Source: Arcicella sp034519515
Lineage (GTDB): Bacteria; Bacteroidota; Bacteroidia; Cytophagales; Spirosomataceae
Reading direction: 5' to 3'
Assembly: GCA_034519515.1 (NCBI GenBank)
Contig: JAXHOK010000068.1
Coordinates: 248,001-312,000 of the forward strand
Length of the DNA stretch: 64,000 nucleotides
The position numbers and the translations under genes were made by a program. This document shows positions 1 through 7,853 of this stretch, piece after piece (the stretch's first letter is position 1; each line of letters starts with the position of its first letter). Below the pieces are notes generated by a model. It was not told the origin of the DNA. It worked only from the letters and a program-made list of their open reading frames with translations, and did no database searches.

Positions 1-118
1 TTGCCATCGCCTGCATGGTCTCGGTCGGGACGGAACCATCATGTTCAAAAACGGCTAATTGATTGCCTTGATATTTTTGTTCAGCAAAAACGTCAACGAT
101 GTGGAAAGGTATATTCAT
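1..118 (-). CDS. PhzF-family isomerase-like protein, N-terminal fragment
   Basis: The minus strand reads from an ATG at 118 to the window edge, giving about 39 residues beginning MNIPFHIVDVFAEQKYQGNQ and continuing with LAVFEHDG. The pattern VDVF-x(5)-GN-x-LAV is the N-terminal signature of the PhzF phenazine biosynthesis-like family, which has the diaminopimelate-epimerase fold. Cytosolic members mostly have unknown substrates. The rest of the gene lies outside the window, so completeness cannot be judged. The family call is fairly safe; substrate is unknown. Confidence 0.7.
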   Translation of the reverse strand, partial: MNIPFHIVDVFAEQKYQGNQLAVFEHDGSVPTETMQAMA

Positions 119-494
119 GGTTGTTTTGTTCAAATTTGGATAGTTACTGGCAGATTGTTCGGAATTGATACAAAAGCCTTATAACTTTCATAATCACATT
201 TATACAGTTTTTTGTTCCTCGGAAGCTAAAAGAAACCTTAATGGCTTTCTAACATCAGCTTAATTTACCTCTAATCATAGGGCTATAATTTTGTCAAAAA
301 ATCAAGCAGTCGTATTTGAATTTAACTGGTACGGCTGGAATTATAAAGGGCATTAACCTGCATTTTTTAAATACCTGTTAGGAATTAGGCGGTTCGTTGC
401 TACGATTCTGTTTGATTATATCGTAATTTGCTGATTATTAATAAGTAGGAACACTTGCCCGAAGTGTTGGTTGCCCTAAAATCCAAATAAATAA
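119..494. other. Intergenic region between divergent genes
   Basis: This 376-bp AT-rich gap separates the PhzF fragment from the DUF2490 gene. It must hold promoters for both directions, but no box fits the Bacteroidota consensus well. A small hairpin, ACACTT-gcccg-AAGTGT, lies at 451-467 just upstream of the DUF2490 start. No convincing coding sequence is seen. Confidence 0.5.
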
Positions 495-1277
495 ATGAAA
501 TGTTATTATTCATGTTTAATCTTTGTGATGTCTTTTTTAAGTAATACTTTTTCACAAAATACAAGGCTTTCTGACCACAATTCAATAGGTTGGTATAATT
601 ACTTCGGCACGTTTAAATTGTCCAATAAATTTGATTTACACGCTGAATATCAATGGCGTAGAGATAATGTTATTACGGATTCACAACAAAATTTGTTGAG
701 AGTCGGGATAAATTACAACCTAAATCCAAGGGTATTATTTAGAGCTGGCTATGCCTTGATAGAGACTTTTCCTTATGGCGAATATCCCATCAATGGCTTA
801 GGGAGAGATTTTACTGAACATCGAATATTTCAAATGGTGCAACTGTCTCATAAAGAGGGAATCGTGGATTTATCACACCGTTTTATGTTGGAGCAAAGGT
901 TTGTGGGAAGATACAGTTCCGCCAGTGTTATGAGCGAAGACCAATTTCCCTTACTCAATCGGATGCGTTATATGGTGAGGGTGCAAGTACCGCTGGGAGG
1001 AACAGAAATTAAAGACAAAACGCCTTATGTGGCAGCGTATGATGAGATTTTGGTGGGTTTTGGAGAAAACGTAAATGCCAATGTTTTTGACCAAAATAGA
1101 TTAGGTATTTTGTTGGGATATCGCTTCAATAAAAATACCAGAATCGAAGCAGGGTATCTCAATCAAATCGTGCAGTTGGGGCGACAGATAAACGGGCAGA
1201 ATGTTTTTCAATACAACAATGGGTTGATTATTAACACAAATTTCAATTTTGATTTGACGAAAAAATCAAAGCTATAA
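495..1277 (+). CDS. DUF2490 family outer-membrane beta-barrel protein
   Basis: The 260-aa product starts with a signal peptide (hydrophobic residues 5-18, likely cleavage after FSQ near residue 21). The mature part is a series of alternating amphipathic strands rich in Tyr, Arg and Asn, such as DLHAEYQWRRDN and LFRAGYALIETFPYGEYP, and closes on NTNFNFDL. This matches DUF2490, a family of predicted outer-membrane barrels common in Bacteroidota and of unknown function. It is a monocistronic gene followed by two strong hairpins. Location in the outer membrane is inferred from the signal peptide and strand pattern. Confidence 0.8.
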   Translation: MKCYYSCLIFVMSFLSNTFSQNTRLSDHNSIGWYNYFGTFKLSNKFDLHAEYQWRRDNVITDSQQNLLRVGINYNLNPRVLFRAGYALIETFPYGEYPINGLGRDFTEHRIFQMVQLSHKEGIVDLSHRFMLEQRFVGRYSSASVMSEDQFPLLNRMRYMVRVQVPLGGTEIKDKTPYVAAYDEILVGFGENVNANVFDQNRLGILLGYRFNKNTRIEAGYLNQIVQLGRQINGQNVFQYNNGLIINTNFNFDLTKKSKL

Positions 1278-1282
1278 AAACG

Positions 1283-1376
1283 AAAGTAGCTGAATGTATA
1301 TAAAATCATATATATTCAGCTACTTTTAGTTTTATAATCAGCTAAATCTATGTTTTTTAGGGATTTAGCTGATTAT
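1283..1376. terminator. Two consecutive hairpins after the DUF2490 gene
   Basis: The first hairpin has arms AAAGTAGCTGAAT(gtatat) at 1283-1301 and the complementary arm at 1308-1326. The second has 15-bp arms, ATAATCAGCTAAATC at 1334-1348 and its complement at 1362-1376. Both share the core AGCTGA/TCAGCT. The first, closely following the stop codon and ending in TTTTAGTTTT, is a likely intrinsic terminator. Confidence 0.6.
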
Positions 1377-1445
1377 GAGGATTTAAAAGATTTATTTAAC
1401 AAAGATTTAATTTACAAAATTGAAAACTAATATTAAAAATCAACA

Positions 1446-1841
1446 TTATTCTGTTTCTGCAATATTGATAAAATTAAAAGAAGGTAGCATAATTGGATTA
1501 TAACCACCATTTAAAGTTAAGTTTGAAATAAATGCTCTAACATAAGGAAAAGCAATGGCAGGAGCACTAATTTTTACAAATGAAGAGTTTTTAAAAACTT
1601 CATCAATTAGTGTATTAGTTTCAAAATGTGCTGTAACCTTTACATTCAAATTAAATTCAGCTTTGTCATCATTTATTGATAAATCAAAAATTATGGCAAA
1701 CGATTTTTGATTTTCTTCATCGAATCCAGTTCCGAATTTAAGATTAGTTTCTAATTCATTTGTGATTTCCTTATCAAATGTTTTTACATTCAGAAGTAAA
1801 TCTGTTACCTGTATGTTTACTAATTTAATCTGTGTATCCAT
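1446..1841 (-). CDS. SecB-like chaperone of a toxin-antitoxin-chaperone operon
   Basis: This 131-aa protein has the SecB-type C-terminal signature: APAIAFPYVRAFISNL followed by a Gly-rich turn and PIMLPSFNF, comparable to the PNxLFPYxRxxI...LxPVNF region of SecB. The N-terminal half is predicted beta-rich (IKLVNIQVTDLLLNVK, NLNVKVTAHFETN), as in the SecB fold. It is the third gene of a minus-strand operon and starts 5 bp after the stop of the small antitoxin-like gene. In known TAC systems a solitary SecB-like chaperone stabilises an otherwise unfolded antitoxin rather than serving general export. That role is inferred here from gene order and size. Confidence 0.75.
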   Translation of the reverse strand: MDTQIKLVNIQVTDLLLNVKTFDKEITNELETNLKFGTGFDEENQKSFAIIFDLSINDDKAEFNLNVKVTAHFETNTLIDEVFKNSSFVKISAPAIAFPYVRAFISNLTLNGGYNPIMLPSFNFINIAETE

Positions 1842-1846
1842 AGTTA

Positions 1847-2077
1847 TTATGCTGCCATTGCGTACTGAGTATTACCAGTTAAAGCAACCTTCTCTTTATT
1901 ATCAACTAAAATATTTTGAGTTAAAGTAGTATTTTTAACCTTAACTGTTTCACCACTGACGAGTTGAGCAATAGTATCTCTATATTGGTCAAATTCAATC
2001 CATTTCAATAAAAAGTCCTTATCAAATGAATTGAGTTTCTCTGTGAATTTCCTACTAAGTTCTTGATAGTTAAGCAT
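1847..2077 (-). CDS. Putative antitoxin of a TAC system
   Basis: A 76-aa protein starting MLNYQELSRKFTEKL. Residues 1-40 are predicted helical and could carry toxin binding. The C-terminal tail (KEKVALTGNTQYAMAA) is hydrophobic and low in charge, which resembles the chaperone-addiction segment of chaperone-dependent antitoxins. The start lies 4 bp after the toxin stop and the stop 5 bp before the SecB-like start, so the three genes are almost certainly co-transcribed. No DNA-binding domain is evident. The assignment rests on position and size rather than on a recognised family. Confidence 0.6.
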   Translation of the reverse strand: MLNYQELSRKFTEKLNSFDKDFLLKWIEFDQYRDTIAQLVSGETVKVKNTTLTQNILVDNKEKVALTGNTQYAMAA

Positions 2078-2081
2078 TTTA

Positions 2082-2630
2082 TTATTGTTGTTCTTCTAAA
2101 TATAGTGCAAAGTTACTAACATTTTTAAGATTAAAGACTACAACTTGAATTCGTTTTTTGAAATATAAATCTGGAATTTCTGAATAAATACGGTCGCTTT
2201 TAAATGAATTTACTGGTTTGTCATCGTACATGATACATTCAACACCAATATTATTCCAAATATTATCTGCAAGAAATTTATGTACTTGTTCCAAGGTTAC
2301 GTTTACATTTTTTTGCTTAAAATATTCAATAGTTTCTTCAATTTTCGTTCTGAAGAAGAAGTACCCTTCCTCATCAAAAACTGTATTAAGGCACTTTTCA
2401 ATATTAATATCCGCTTTGTAAATATCGTAATAACCTGTGGCTCTTTTCTTGAAATCCTCTCCCCAATAATGAGCAAACTCAATTTCAGTCCAAAAATAAT
2501 AACCCATACCTAACCATGCTGTTTTACCCGTACACTTAATTGGCTCTTCAAGAGCATGAGCATTTGACCTATATTCTTGGGTATGATAACCAATCAAATA
2601 TGGCTTATTAGAAATACTTTTTTTCTCCAC
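2082..2630 (-). CDS. Putative ADP-ribosyltransferase-like toxin (CmdT-like)
   Basis: The 182-aa first gene of the operon has the layout of ART-fold toxins. A His lies in YLIGYHT (H16). A second block GMGYYFWTEIEFAHYWG (residues 41-57) resembles the Gly/Tyr-rich NAD-binding segment followed by an Ala-containing helix seen in PARP/DUF3990-like proteins. A late strand, KKRIQVVVFN (158-167), could carry the third motif. In CmdTAC anti-phage systems an ART toxin of this kind precedes a small antitoxin and a SecB-like chaperone and modifies mRNA. The T-A-C order here is identical. The catalytic residue set is not confirmed by eye, so the enzymatic class is inference. Confidence 0.6.
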   Translation of the reverse strand: MEKKSISNKPYLIGYHTQEYRSNAHALEEPIKCTGKTAWLGMGYYFWTEIEFAHYWGEDFKKRATGYYDIYKADINIEKCLNTVFDEEGYFFFRTKIEETIEYFKQKNVNVTLEQVHKFLADNIWNNIGVECIMYDDKPVNSFKSDRIYSEIPDLYFKKRIQVVVFNLKNVSNFALYLEEQQ

Positions 2631-2726
2631 TTTAAAATAAATATATGAATAATATGGTAAATCTATGATAGTTATGACAATGTTCCAATCATTTAATTAA
2701 ATTTTGATAACATATTCAATTATTGA

Positions 2727-3926
2727 CTAAAACCGCCTAAAAGCCATCTCCGCTACCGTCTTCCCGATTGATAATGAGGAAGTTGCGGCTGGTGATGGGG
2801 CGTTGAGAATGTTGATGACTTTTTCGTCTTCGATGATGGCAAAATCATCTAAAAGCCCTCCTGTACGGTCGCAAGCCTGAGCCCGTACACCCGCACCGCC
2901 TTCGATAAGGTCAGATTCTTGGATTTCTGGAATCAACTCTTGCAGGGCTTTGGTGAAGGCGGTTTTTGAGAAACTTCTGTACATTTCGCCCAAACCCATT
3001 TCCCAATATTTTACCGCCACTTTCTGGAATCCTCCCCACGTGAGGGTTTCCCATAATTCTTTGGCGTTGATGTCCATTTTTTTGTAACCCTCTTTTCGGA
3101 ATGCCAGAACAGCATTTGGTCCCGCTTCCACGCCGCCCTTCATCATGCGGGTAAAATGTACGCCCAAGAAAGGGAAATTGGGGTCTGGCACGGGATAAAT
3201 TAGGTTTTTTACCAAATAATGTTTCTCGGGACGAATCTTGAAATATTCCCCACGGAAAGGTACAATCCGAACATCAATTGGATTATCCTGAGACATTTGA
3301 GCCACTTTATCCGAGTATAATCCTGCACAATTTATCACCAATTTTGTTTCGTAAGTGTTGCGTTCCGTTTTCACAATCGACAACGTATGACCTTTGGTAA
3401 TGCCCGTTACTTTTTCGTTAAATTGTAGGTCAGCACCCAAATTACGCAGTTTATCTGCCATTTTTTGGCTCATTACTTTATAGTCCACAATGCCCGTTTG
3501 CGGCACAAATAAACCCTCCAAACAAGACACATAAGGCTCATATTCCTTCACTTCCGAAGCCGATATTTTTCGTACTCCTGCCAAACCGTTCTGTTGTCCA
3601 CGCACAAAAAGCGTGTCCAATTGTGGGATTTGGTCAGCCTTGGTTGCCACCACTACTTTACCCGTAATTTCGTAGGGAATATTTTCTTGCTGACAAAATT
3701 CTATCAACTGATGATAACCTTGAATACAGTTGGTTGCCTTTAAAGAACCTGGTTTATAATACAGCCCAGAGTGAATTACGCCCGAGTTGTTCCCCGTCTG
3801 GTGAATGGCTACTTCCCGTTCTTTTTCCAGTAATAAAACCTTCAATTCGGGACGTTGTTCCTTGATTCTGAGGGCAGTAGCGAGTCCCACAATTCCTCCG
3901 CCGATGACAATAATATCGTGTTGCAT
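2727..3926 (-). CDS. lhgO: L-2-hydroxyglutarate oxidase
   Basis: The 399-aa protein opens with a dinucleotide-binding motif, IIVIGGGIVGLATALR (residues 5-20), and continues with the LhgO hallmark HQTGNNSGVIHSGLYYKPGS. These identify the FAD-dependent LhgO/YgaF family, which oxidises L-2-hydroxyglutarate to 2-oxoglutarate and passes electrons to the respiratory chain. The C-terminus has GGAGVRAQACD and the final NAPSPAATSSLSIG segment typical of the family. Length is normal. It stands alone, with a word-repeat region immediately upstream, and metabolic repair is the likely role. Confidence 0.88.
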   Translation of the reverse strand: MQHDIIVIGGGIVGLATALRIKEQRPELKVLLLEKEREVAIHQTGNNSGVIHSGLYYKPGSLKATNCIQGYHQLIEFCQQENIPYEITGKVVVATKADQIPQLDTLFVRGQQNGLAGVRKISASEVKEYEPYVSCLEGLFVPQTGIVDYKVMSQKMADKLRNLGADLQFNEKVTGITKGHTLSIVKTERNTYETKLVINCAGLYSDKVAQMSQDNPIDVRIVPFRGEYFKIRPEKHYLVKNLIYPVPDPNFPFLGVHFTRMMKGGVEAGPNAVLAFRKEGYKKMDINAKELWETLTWGGFQKVAVKYWEMGLGEMYRSFSKTAFTKALQELIPEIQESDLIEGGAGVRAQACDRTGGLLDDFAIIEDEKVINILNAPSPAATSSLSIGKTVAEMAFRRF

Positions 3927-3937
3927 ATCTCAAAGTT

Positions 3938-4140
3938 GGTGAACGGTGAACGGTAAAAGGTGAACGGTTCACGGAGGAAGTTCACATCAAATAATTCACA
4001 ATAAATCGCTCACAATAAAAATTTATAAAGTATTAAAAATCAGTTAGTTAAAAATAAATATTAAATTCAAATCCGTTCACTTTTTACCCCGAACCCTTCT
4101 GTGTCCAGTCCCGTTCGCCTTTCACCGTGAACCGTTTAAC
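3938..4140. repeat. Intergenic inverted word repeat (GGTGAACGGT type)
   Basis: The left arm at 3938-3974 is built of repeated GGTGAACGGT words. The right arm at 4072-4140 carries the complementary words (CCGTTCAC, TTTCACCGTGAACCG). The right arm runs into the aroE stop codon at 4136-4138. Related words recur at 22862-22896 and 34756-34796. The middle (3980-4070) is plain AT-rich sequence. Confidence 0.7.
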
Positions 4141-4894
4141 CTTTTGAAGACCAGATTTCCCAAGCCTTTTCCGCCTGACCGTGCAACATTTCTAAACCAA
4201 AATGTACACCTTTTACTCCATGCTCTAACCCCTTTTTCAAGAACATTGTTTCCAAAGGATTATAGACAATATCATACAATAAATGGTTGTTAGTCAGCAG
4301 ATTATAAGGAATTTCTGGGAAAGAATCCACCTTCGGAAACATTCCTAAAGGTGTAGTATTAACGATAAAAAGATGCTCTTGCATGACTGCCTCCGTGAGT
4401 TCATCGTAGGTGATGGTATTTTCTTCTTTTTTTCGAGAAACGTATTGCGTTTGTAAACCTAAATCTTGCAAGGCTTGAATAATTGCTTTGGCAGCTCCTC
4501 CTTTGCCCAAAATTAAGGCTTTTTTGGGTTTAATCTCTTGAAAATCAGTCCATTGTTCCAACGTCCAACGAAAACCCCAATAGTCGGTATTGAAACCTTT
4601 GGTGATGCCATCTTCCATGATTTTGATGGTATTGACTGCTCCAATTTTCAAGGCGGCTTCGTCCACCGAATCCAAAAAAGGAATGATGTTTTGTTTGTGC
4701 GGAATGGTTACGTTTAAGCCCCGCAAATTAGGAGATTGTGCTTTTAGTAAAGTTGGAAAATCTTGGATATTTTCTAATTCAAACTTTTCATAGACGTGTG
4801 TATCCGAGAGGTTCATTTTTTCAAATTTCTCCGTAAAATATCCCTTTGAAAAAGAATGACCCAAAGGAAAGCCAATTAAACCGTATGTGTACAT
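4136..4894 (-). CDS. aroE: Shikimate dehydrogenase
   Basis: The 252-aa enzyme reduces 3-dehydroshikimate to shikimate with NADPH in aromatic amino acid synthesis. Substrate-binding GHSFSK lies at 12-17. NVTIPHK is at 61-67 with catalytic Lys67. GAVNT is at 85-89, and FNTDYWG with the catalytic Asp near 104. The nucleotide-binding loop LGKGGAAKA is at 129-137. It is slightly shorter than the E. coli enzyme but complete. The ATG at 4894 faces the Uma2 gene across a 48-bp divergent promoter region. Confidence 0.92.
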   Translation of the reverse strand: MYTYGLIGFPLGHSFSKGYFTEKFEKMNLSDTHVYEKFELENIQDFPTLLKAQSPNLRGLNVTIPHKQNIIPFLDSVDEAALKIGAVNTIKIMEDGITKGFNTDYWGFRWTLEQWTDFQEIKPKKALILGKGGAAKAIIQALQDLGLQTQYVSRKKEENTITYDELTEAVMQEHLFIVNTTPLGMFPKVDSFPEIPYNLLTNNHLLYDIVYNPLETMFLKKGLEHGVKGVHFGLEMLHGQAEKAWEIWSSKG

Positions 4895-4910
4895 TTAAAA
4901 TAAATTTGAG

Positions 4911-4918
4911 TATATTTG
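4911..4918 (+). promoter_or_regulatory. Candidate -7 box for the Uma2 gene
   Basis: TATATTTG matches the Bacteroidota -7 consensus TAnnTTTG and lies 24 bp upstream of the ATG at 4943. No TTG sits at the ideal 19-bp distance upstream, so only half of the promoter is supported. Confidence 0.35.
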
Positions 4919-4942
4919 GGTCTATTAATAAAATCAATAAAT

Positions 4943-5440
4943 ATGGAACTATTAGTCGAGAGCTTCATAGTTGACAAGGAAACGTTGGCTTATGAAATTG
5001 AAAGAAATAAACCCATGCCCAGTAAAAACCACGGATACCTTCAAGGTCGTATTTTGTCTGAAATAGACCACTATTATCGCAAACAATTTACCTTAATTTC
5101 CGAGGTAGAAATACAAATGCCCGAACGACCAAACTGTGTTCCAGATGTGGCTATTTATCCGAAAATGGAAATCAATTTTTGGGATGATGAACTCGTAATG
5201 ACTGAAATGCCTTTGGTGGCTATCGAAATAATTTCACCTACTCAAACAGATACTGAACTTATCAAGAAAATAAACCGCTATTTTGAGGCTGGTGTTCAAT
5301 CTTGTTGGTTAGTAATGCCCAGTTTTCAAGCTATTTCTGTGTATTCAGGAATAGGTAAATACCAATTTTTCTCTTCCGAAATGACACTTAAAGATGATAT
5401 TGCCAAAATTGAATTACCACTTAAAGATATATTTGACTAA
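4943..5440 (+). CDS. Uma2 family (DUF820) PD-(D/E)XK nuclease-fold protein
   Basis: The start is taken as the ATG at 4943, which begins MELLVESF; an in-frame upstream start adds nine residues lacking a clear context. The 165-aa product shows Uma2 landmarks: an N-terminal HGYLQGRILSEI region, CVPDVAIYP with the active-site Asp, LVAIEIISPTQT with the Glu of the nuclease core, and KINRYFEAGVQSCWLV. Uma2 proteins have a restriction-endonuclease fold, but their biological role is unknown. It converges on ruvX with 4 bp between stops. Confidence 0.8.
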   Translation: MELLVESFIVDKETLAYEIERNKPMPSKNHGYLQGRILSEIDHYYRKQFTLISEVEIQMPERPNCVPDVAIYPKMEINFWDDELVMTEMPLVAIEIISPTQTDTELIKKINRYFEAGVQSCWLVMPSFQAISVYSGIGKYQFFSSEMTLKDDIAKIELPLKDIFD

Positions 5441-5444
5441 GCCA

Positions 5445-5858
5445 TCAAATCCCCTCCATTTCCATAAAAGATTGTAAAATAATAGTCGCTGAAATTTTAT
5501 CTATATTACCTTTTTCACGGCGGTCTTTTTTGGAATATCCTCCCGCAATCATGGCTTGGAGTGCCAATTTGGAGGTAAAACGTTCATCGTGCAATTGTAC
5601 TGGAATATCGGGAAAGGTCTTTTTCAAAGTTTTCACAAAGCCCTTTACGTGCGAGGTATTATTGGTATCTTCCCCGTCTAAGTTCACGGGCATTCCCACC
5701 ACAAAAGCCTCCACTTCTTCTTTTTCAAGGTATTCTTTCAAAAAATTGATTACGTCTTTGCTATGAACAGTGTCCAAAGCCGAAGCAATAATTTTCAGGG
5801 GGTCGGTAACTGCCAAACCCACCCGCTTCGTTCCGTAATCTATGGCTAATATTCTCAT
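5445..5858 (-). CDS. ruvX: Holliday junction resolvase-like RuvX/YqgF
   Basis: The 137-aa RNase H-fold protein begins MRILAIDYGTKRVGLAVTD, with the first catalytic Asp at 7. It contains FVVGMPVNLDG, the DERFTS motif, and a late Asp in GNIDKISATIILQ. The family is linked to 16S pre-rRNA 5' end processing and was proposed as a resolvase. Length is typical. A word-repeat hairpin follows directly upstream of the start. Confidence 0.9.
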   Translation of the reverse strand: MRILAIDYGTKRVGLAVTDPLKIIASALDTVHSKDVINFLKEYLEKEEVEAFVVGMPVNLDGEDTNNTSHVKGFVKTLKKTFPDIPVQLHDERFTSKLALQAMIAGGYSKKDRREKGNIDKISATIILQSFMEMEGI

Positions 5859-5862
5859 TTCA

Positions 5863-5980
5863 TTAAGGTTTTAGGTTTTAGGTGTTTGGTATTAGTAAAG
5901 TAGCAAATGTAACAAAGAGACCTATTAACCGTCTAATGTTCAAAACACTAAAACCCAAAACCTAACACCTAAAACCTTAA
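5863..5980. repeat. Intergenic inverted word repeat (TTTTAGGT type)
   Basis: The left arm 5863-5890 repeats GGTTTTAGGT words. The right arm 5943-5980 carries the complements (AAAACCTAACACCTAAAACC). It lies 5 bp upstream of the ruvX start and before the S41 protease promoter. Confidence 0.65.
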
Positions 5981-6006
5981 TTAGCAACAAAGTTACGTCA
6001 AAATCA

Positions 6007-6036
6007 TTGCTGACATTCCAGTTTTTTGTAACTTTA
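6007..6036 (+). promoter_or_regulatory. Bacteroidota-type promoter for the S41 peptidase gene
   Basis: TTG at 6007-6009 is followed after exactly 19 bp by TAACTTTA at 6029-6036, one base away from TAnnTTTG. The start codon at 6065 lies 28 bp downstream. Confidence 0.6.
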
Positions 6037-6064
6037 ATATCTATTTCCACAAAATGTAGTAACC

Positions 6065-7759
6065 ATGCAAAACGAACAAACTCCCAACAATAATTCGACC
6101 ATCGTGAAAATACCTATCTGGATTGCCCTTGCCGTAGTGGGAGGCATTTTATTGGGTGCTAATTTCTTTGGTGGACAGATCCGTATGGGCGATGTTTCTA
6201 AGAGTTCTAATAAATATCGTGAAATTGTTTCGTTGATTGAAAGCTCGTATGTGGATTCGGTCAATACGGATTCTTTGGTGGATTTTTCTATTAAAAAAAT
6301 GCTTGAAAAACTTGATCCCCATACGTCATATTTCTCTACGGAAGAGGCTGGTTCGGCACGTTCGCAGTTGGAATCGGGTTTTGATGGCATTGGTATTGAA
6401 TTTAATATGTTTAGTGATACCGTTTACGTAATGAACGCCATCATCGGCGGGCCTTCCAATGCCGTGGGAATAAAAAGTGGGGATAGACTTTTGAAAGCAG
6501 ATGGGTTCGTATTAACAGGTCCAAAAGTTACTAATAGCTTTATTTTTAGTAAGTTACGGGGCGTTCGTGGTTCGGAAGTGAAATTGGAAGTATTAAGAAA
6601 TGGCGAAAAAGGGATTAAAAAATTCACCGTAGTTAGAGACAGGATTCCGTCTTATTCCATTTCGGCAGGTTACATGATTGACGTTCAGACGGGTTATATC
6701 AAGGTTGATAGATTTACAGAATCCACTTTTGAAGAGTTCAGAAATATTTTGGCAAACTTAAAAACACAAGGTCTAAAACGCCTTATGATTGACCTTCGTA
6801 ACAACCCTGGCGGTTATAAAGACCGTGCCGAGAAAATGGTTGATGAACTGTTGGCGGGAGAAAAGATGATTGTTTATACCGACGGGAAAGGCACAAAGTA
6901 CGATACCCAAACTTATACCAAAAGAGAAGGAATTTTTGAAAAAGGAGCAGTGATGGTCTTGATGGATGAAAATAGTGCTTCGGCGGCTGAAATCGTGGCG
7001 GGAGCTTTGCAAGACAACGACCGTGCTTTGATTGTGGGCAGACGTTCTTTTGGAAAAGGATTGGTGCAAATGCCTGTAAATCTGCAAGATGGCTCAGAAT
7101 TACGTCTGACCATTTCAAGATATTACACGCCAAGTGGTCGCAGTATTCAGAAAGCCTACGTGATGGGACAGGAAGAGGACTATGAAAAAGATTACGAAAA
7201 ACGCTTGAAAAGTGGTGAATTTTTCAGTGCAGATAGCATAAAATTTAACCCAAAATTAAAATTTAAAACCTTTGGCGGACGCACTGTTTACGGAGGTGGA
7301 GGCATTACACCCGACGTATTCGTTGCCCGTGATACCACCTATTTTACTAAATATTTAAGCGATTTGTGGGGCAAAAATATCCTCCGTGAATTTGCTTTGA
7401 ATTATACTAATGAAAATATAAAATCCTTAGAAAAACTTACTTTCAAGGATTTCAACAGATTTTTTGTCGTAAATGATGCCATGTTGATTGAAGTGCAGAA
7501 ACTGGCAAAACAAGCCAATGTGAAGATGCGAGTAAGAGATTATGAGCGTTCGATGCCCTACATCAAGGCACAAATCAAGGCGTATATTGCCCGTAATGTG
7601 TGGCAACGCAAAGCATCCGATGGTTTGAATAATGAATATTACCAAGTGATGGCAACTTACGATGATACGTTCCAAAAAGCCTTAGCTCAATTTGACAAAG
7701 CCGAAAAAATGGCAAGAGGTGAATTGGTGGAGACAATTTCTCATTCGGTGAAAAAGTAA
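6065..7759 (+). CDS. S41 family C-terminal processing peptidase
   Basis: This 564-aa protein has an N-terminal membrane anchor (about residues 18-37, IWIALAVVGGILLGANFFGG), an S41 N-terminal helical region containing LDPHTSYFS, a PDZ domain around residues 100-180 (GIGIEF..., KSGDRLLKADG), and the S41 catalytic domain. The serine motif ENSASAAE is at 302-309 and the catalytic lysine of FGKG near 331, as expected for the Ser-Lys dyad. It therefore looks catalytically intact, anchored in the inner membrane and active in the periplasm on C-termini of exported proteins. The C-terminal 150 residues are a helical extension typical of Bacteroidota CtpA homologues. Confidence 0.9.
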   Translation: MQNEQTPNNNSTIVKIPIWIALAVVGGILLGANFFGGQIRMGDVSKSSNKYREIVSLIESSYVDSVNTDSLVDFSIKKMLEKLDPHTSYFSTEEAGSARSQLESGFDGIGIEFNMFSDTVYVMNAIIGGPSNAVGIKSGDRLLKADGFVLTGPKVTNSFIFSKLRGVRGSEVKLEVLRNGEKGIKKFTVVRDRIPSYSISAGYMIDVQTGYIKVDRFTESTFEEFRNILANLKTQGLKRLMIDLRNNPGGYKDRAEKMVDELLAGEKMIVYTDGKGTKYDTQTYTKREGIFEKGAVMVLMDENSASAAEIVAGALQDNDRALIVGRRSFGKGLVQMPVNLQDGSELRLTISRYYTPSGRSIQKAYVMGQEEDYEKDYEKRLKSGEFFSADSIKFNPKLKFKTFGGRTVYGGGGITPDVFVARDTTYFTKYLSDLWGKNILREFALNYTNENIKSLEKLTFKDFNRFFVVNDAMLIEVQKLAKQANVKMRVRDYERSMPYIKAQIKAYIARNVWQRKASDGLNNEYYQVMATYDDTFQKALAQFDKAEKMARGELVETISHSVKK

Positions 7760-7774
7760 TTCATAACGGTTTAA

Positions 7775-7847
7775 AATAGACCATAGATGAAACAGATTGT
7801 ACAGATTTATACTGGGACGCATAGTCGTTTTTATGGTCTATTTTTTT
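7775..7847. terminator. Terminator between convergent S41 peptidase and nuclease genes
   Basis: Complementary arms AAAATAGACCATA (7775-7787) and ATGGTCTATTTT (from 7832) enclose a 45-bp loop and end in a T-run. It can serve both convergent genes. Confidence 0.6.
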
Positions 7848-7853
7848 AGTATG

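Noticed and set aside
6424..7133. Several minus-strand frames within the S41 peptidase gene
   Set aside because: They are antisense shadows of a well-conserved protease coding sequence.
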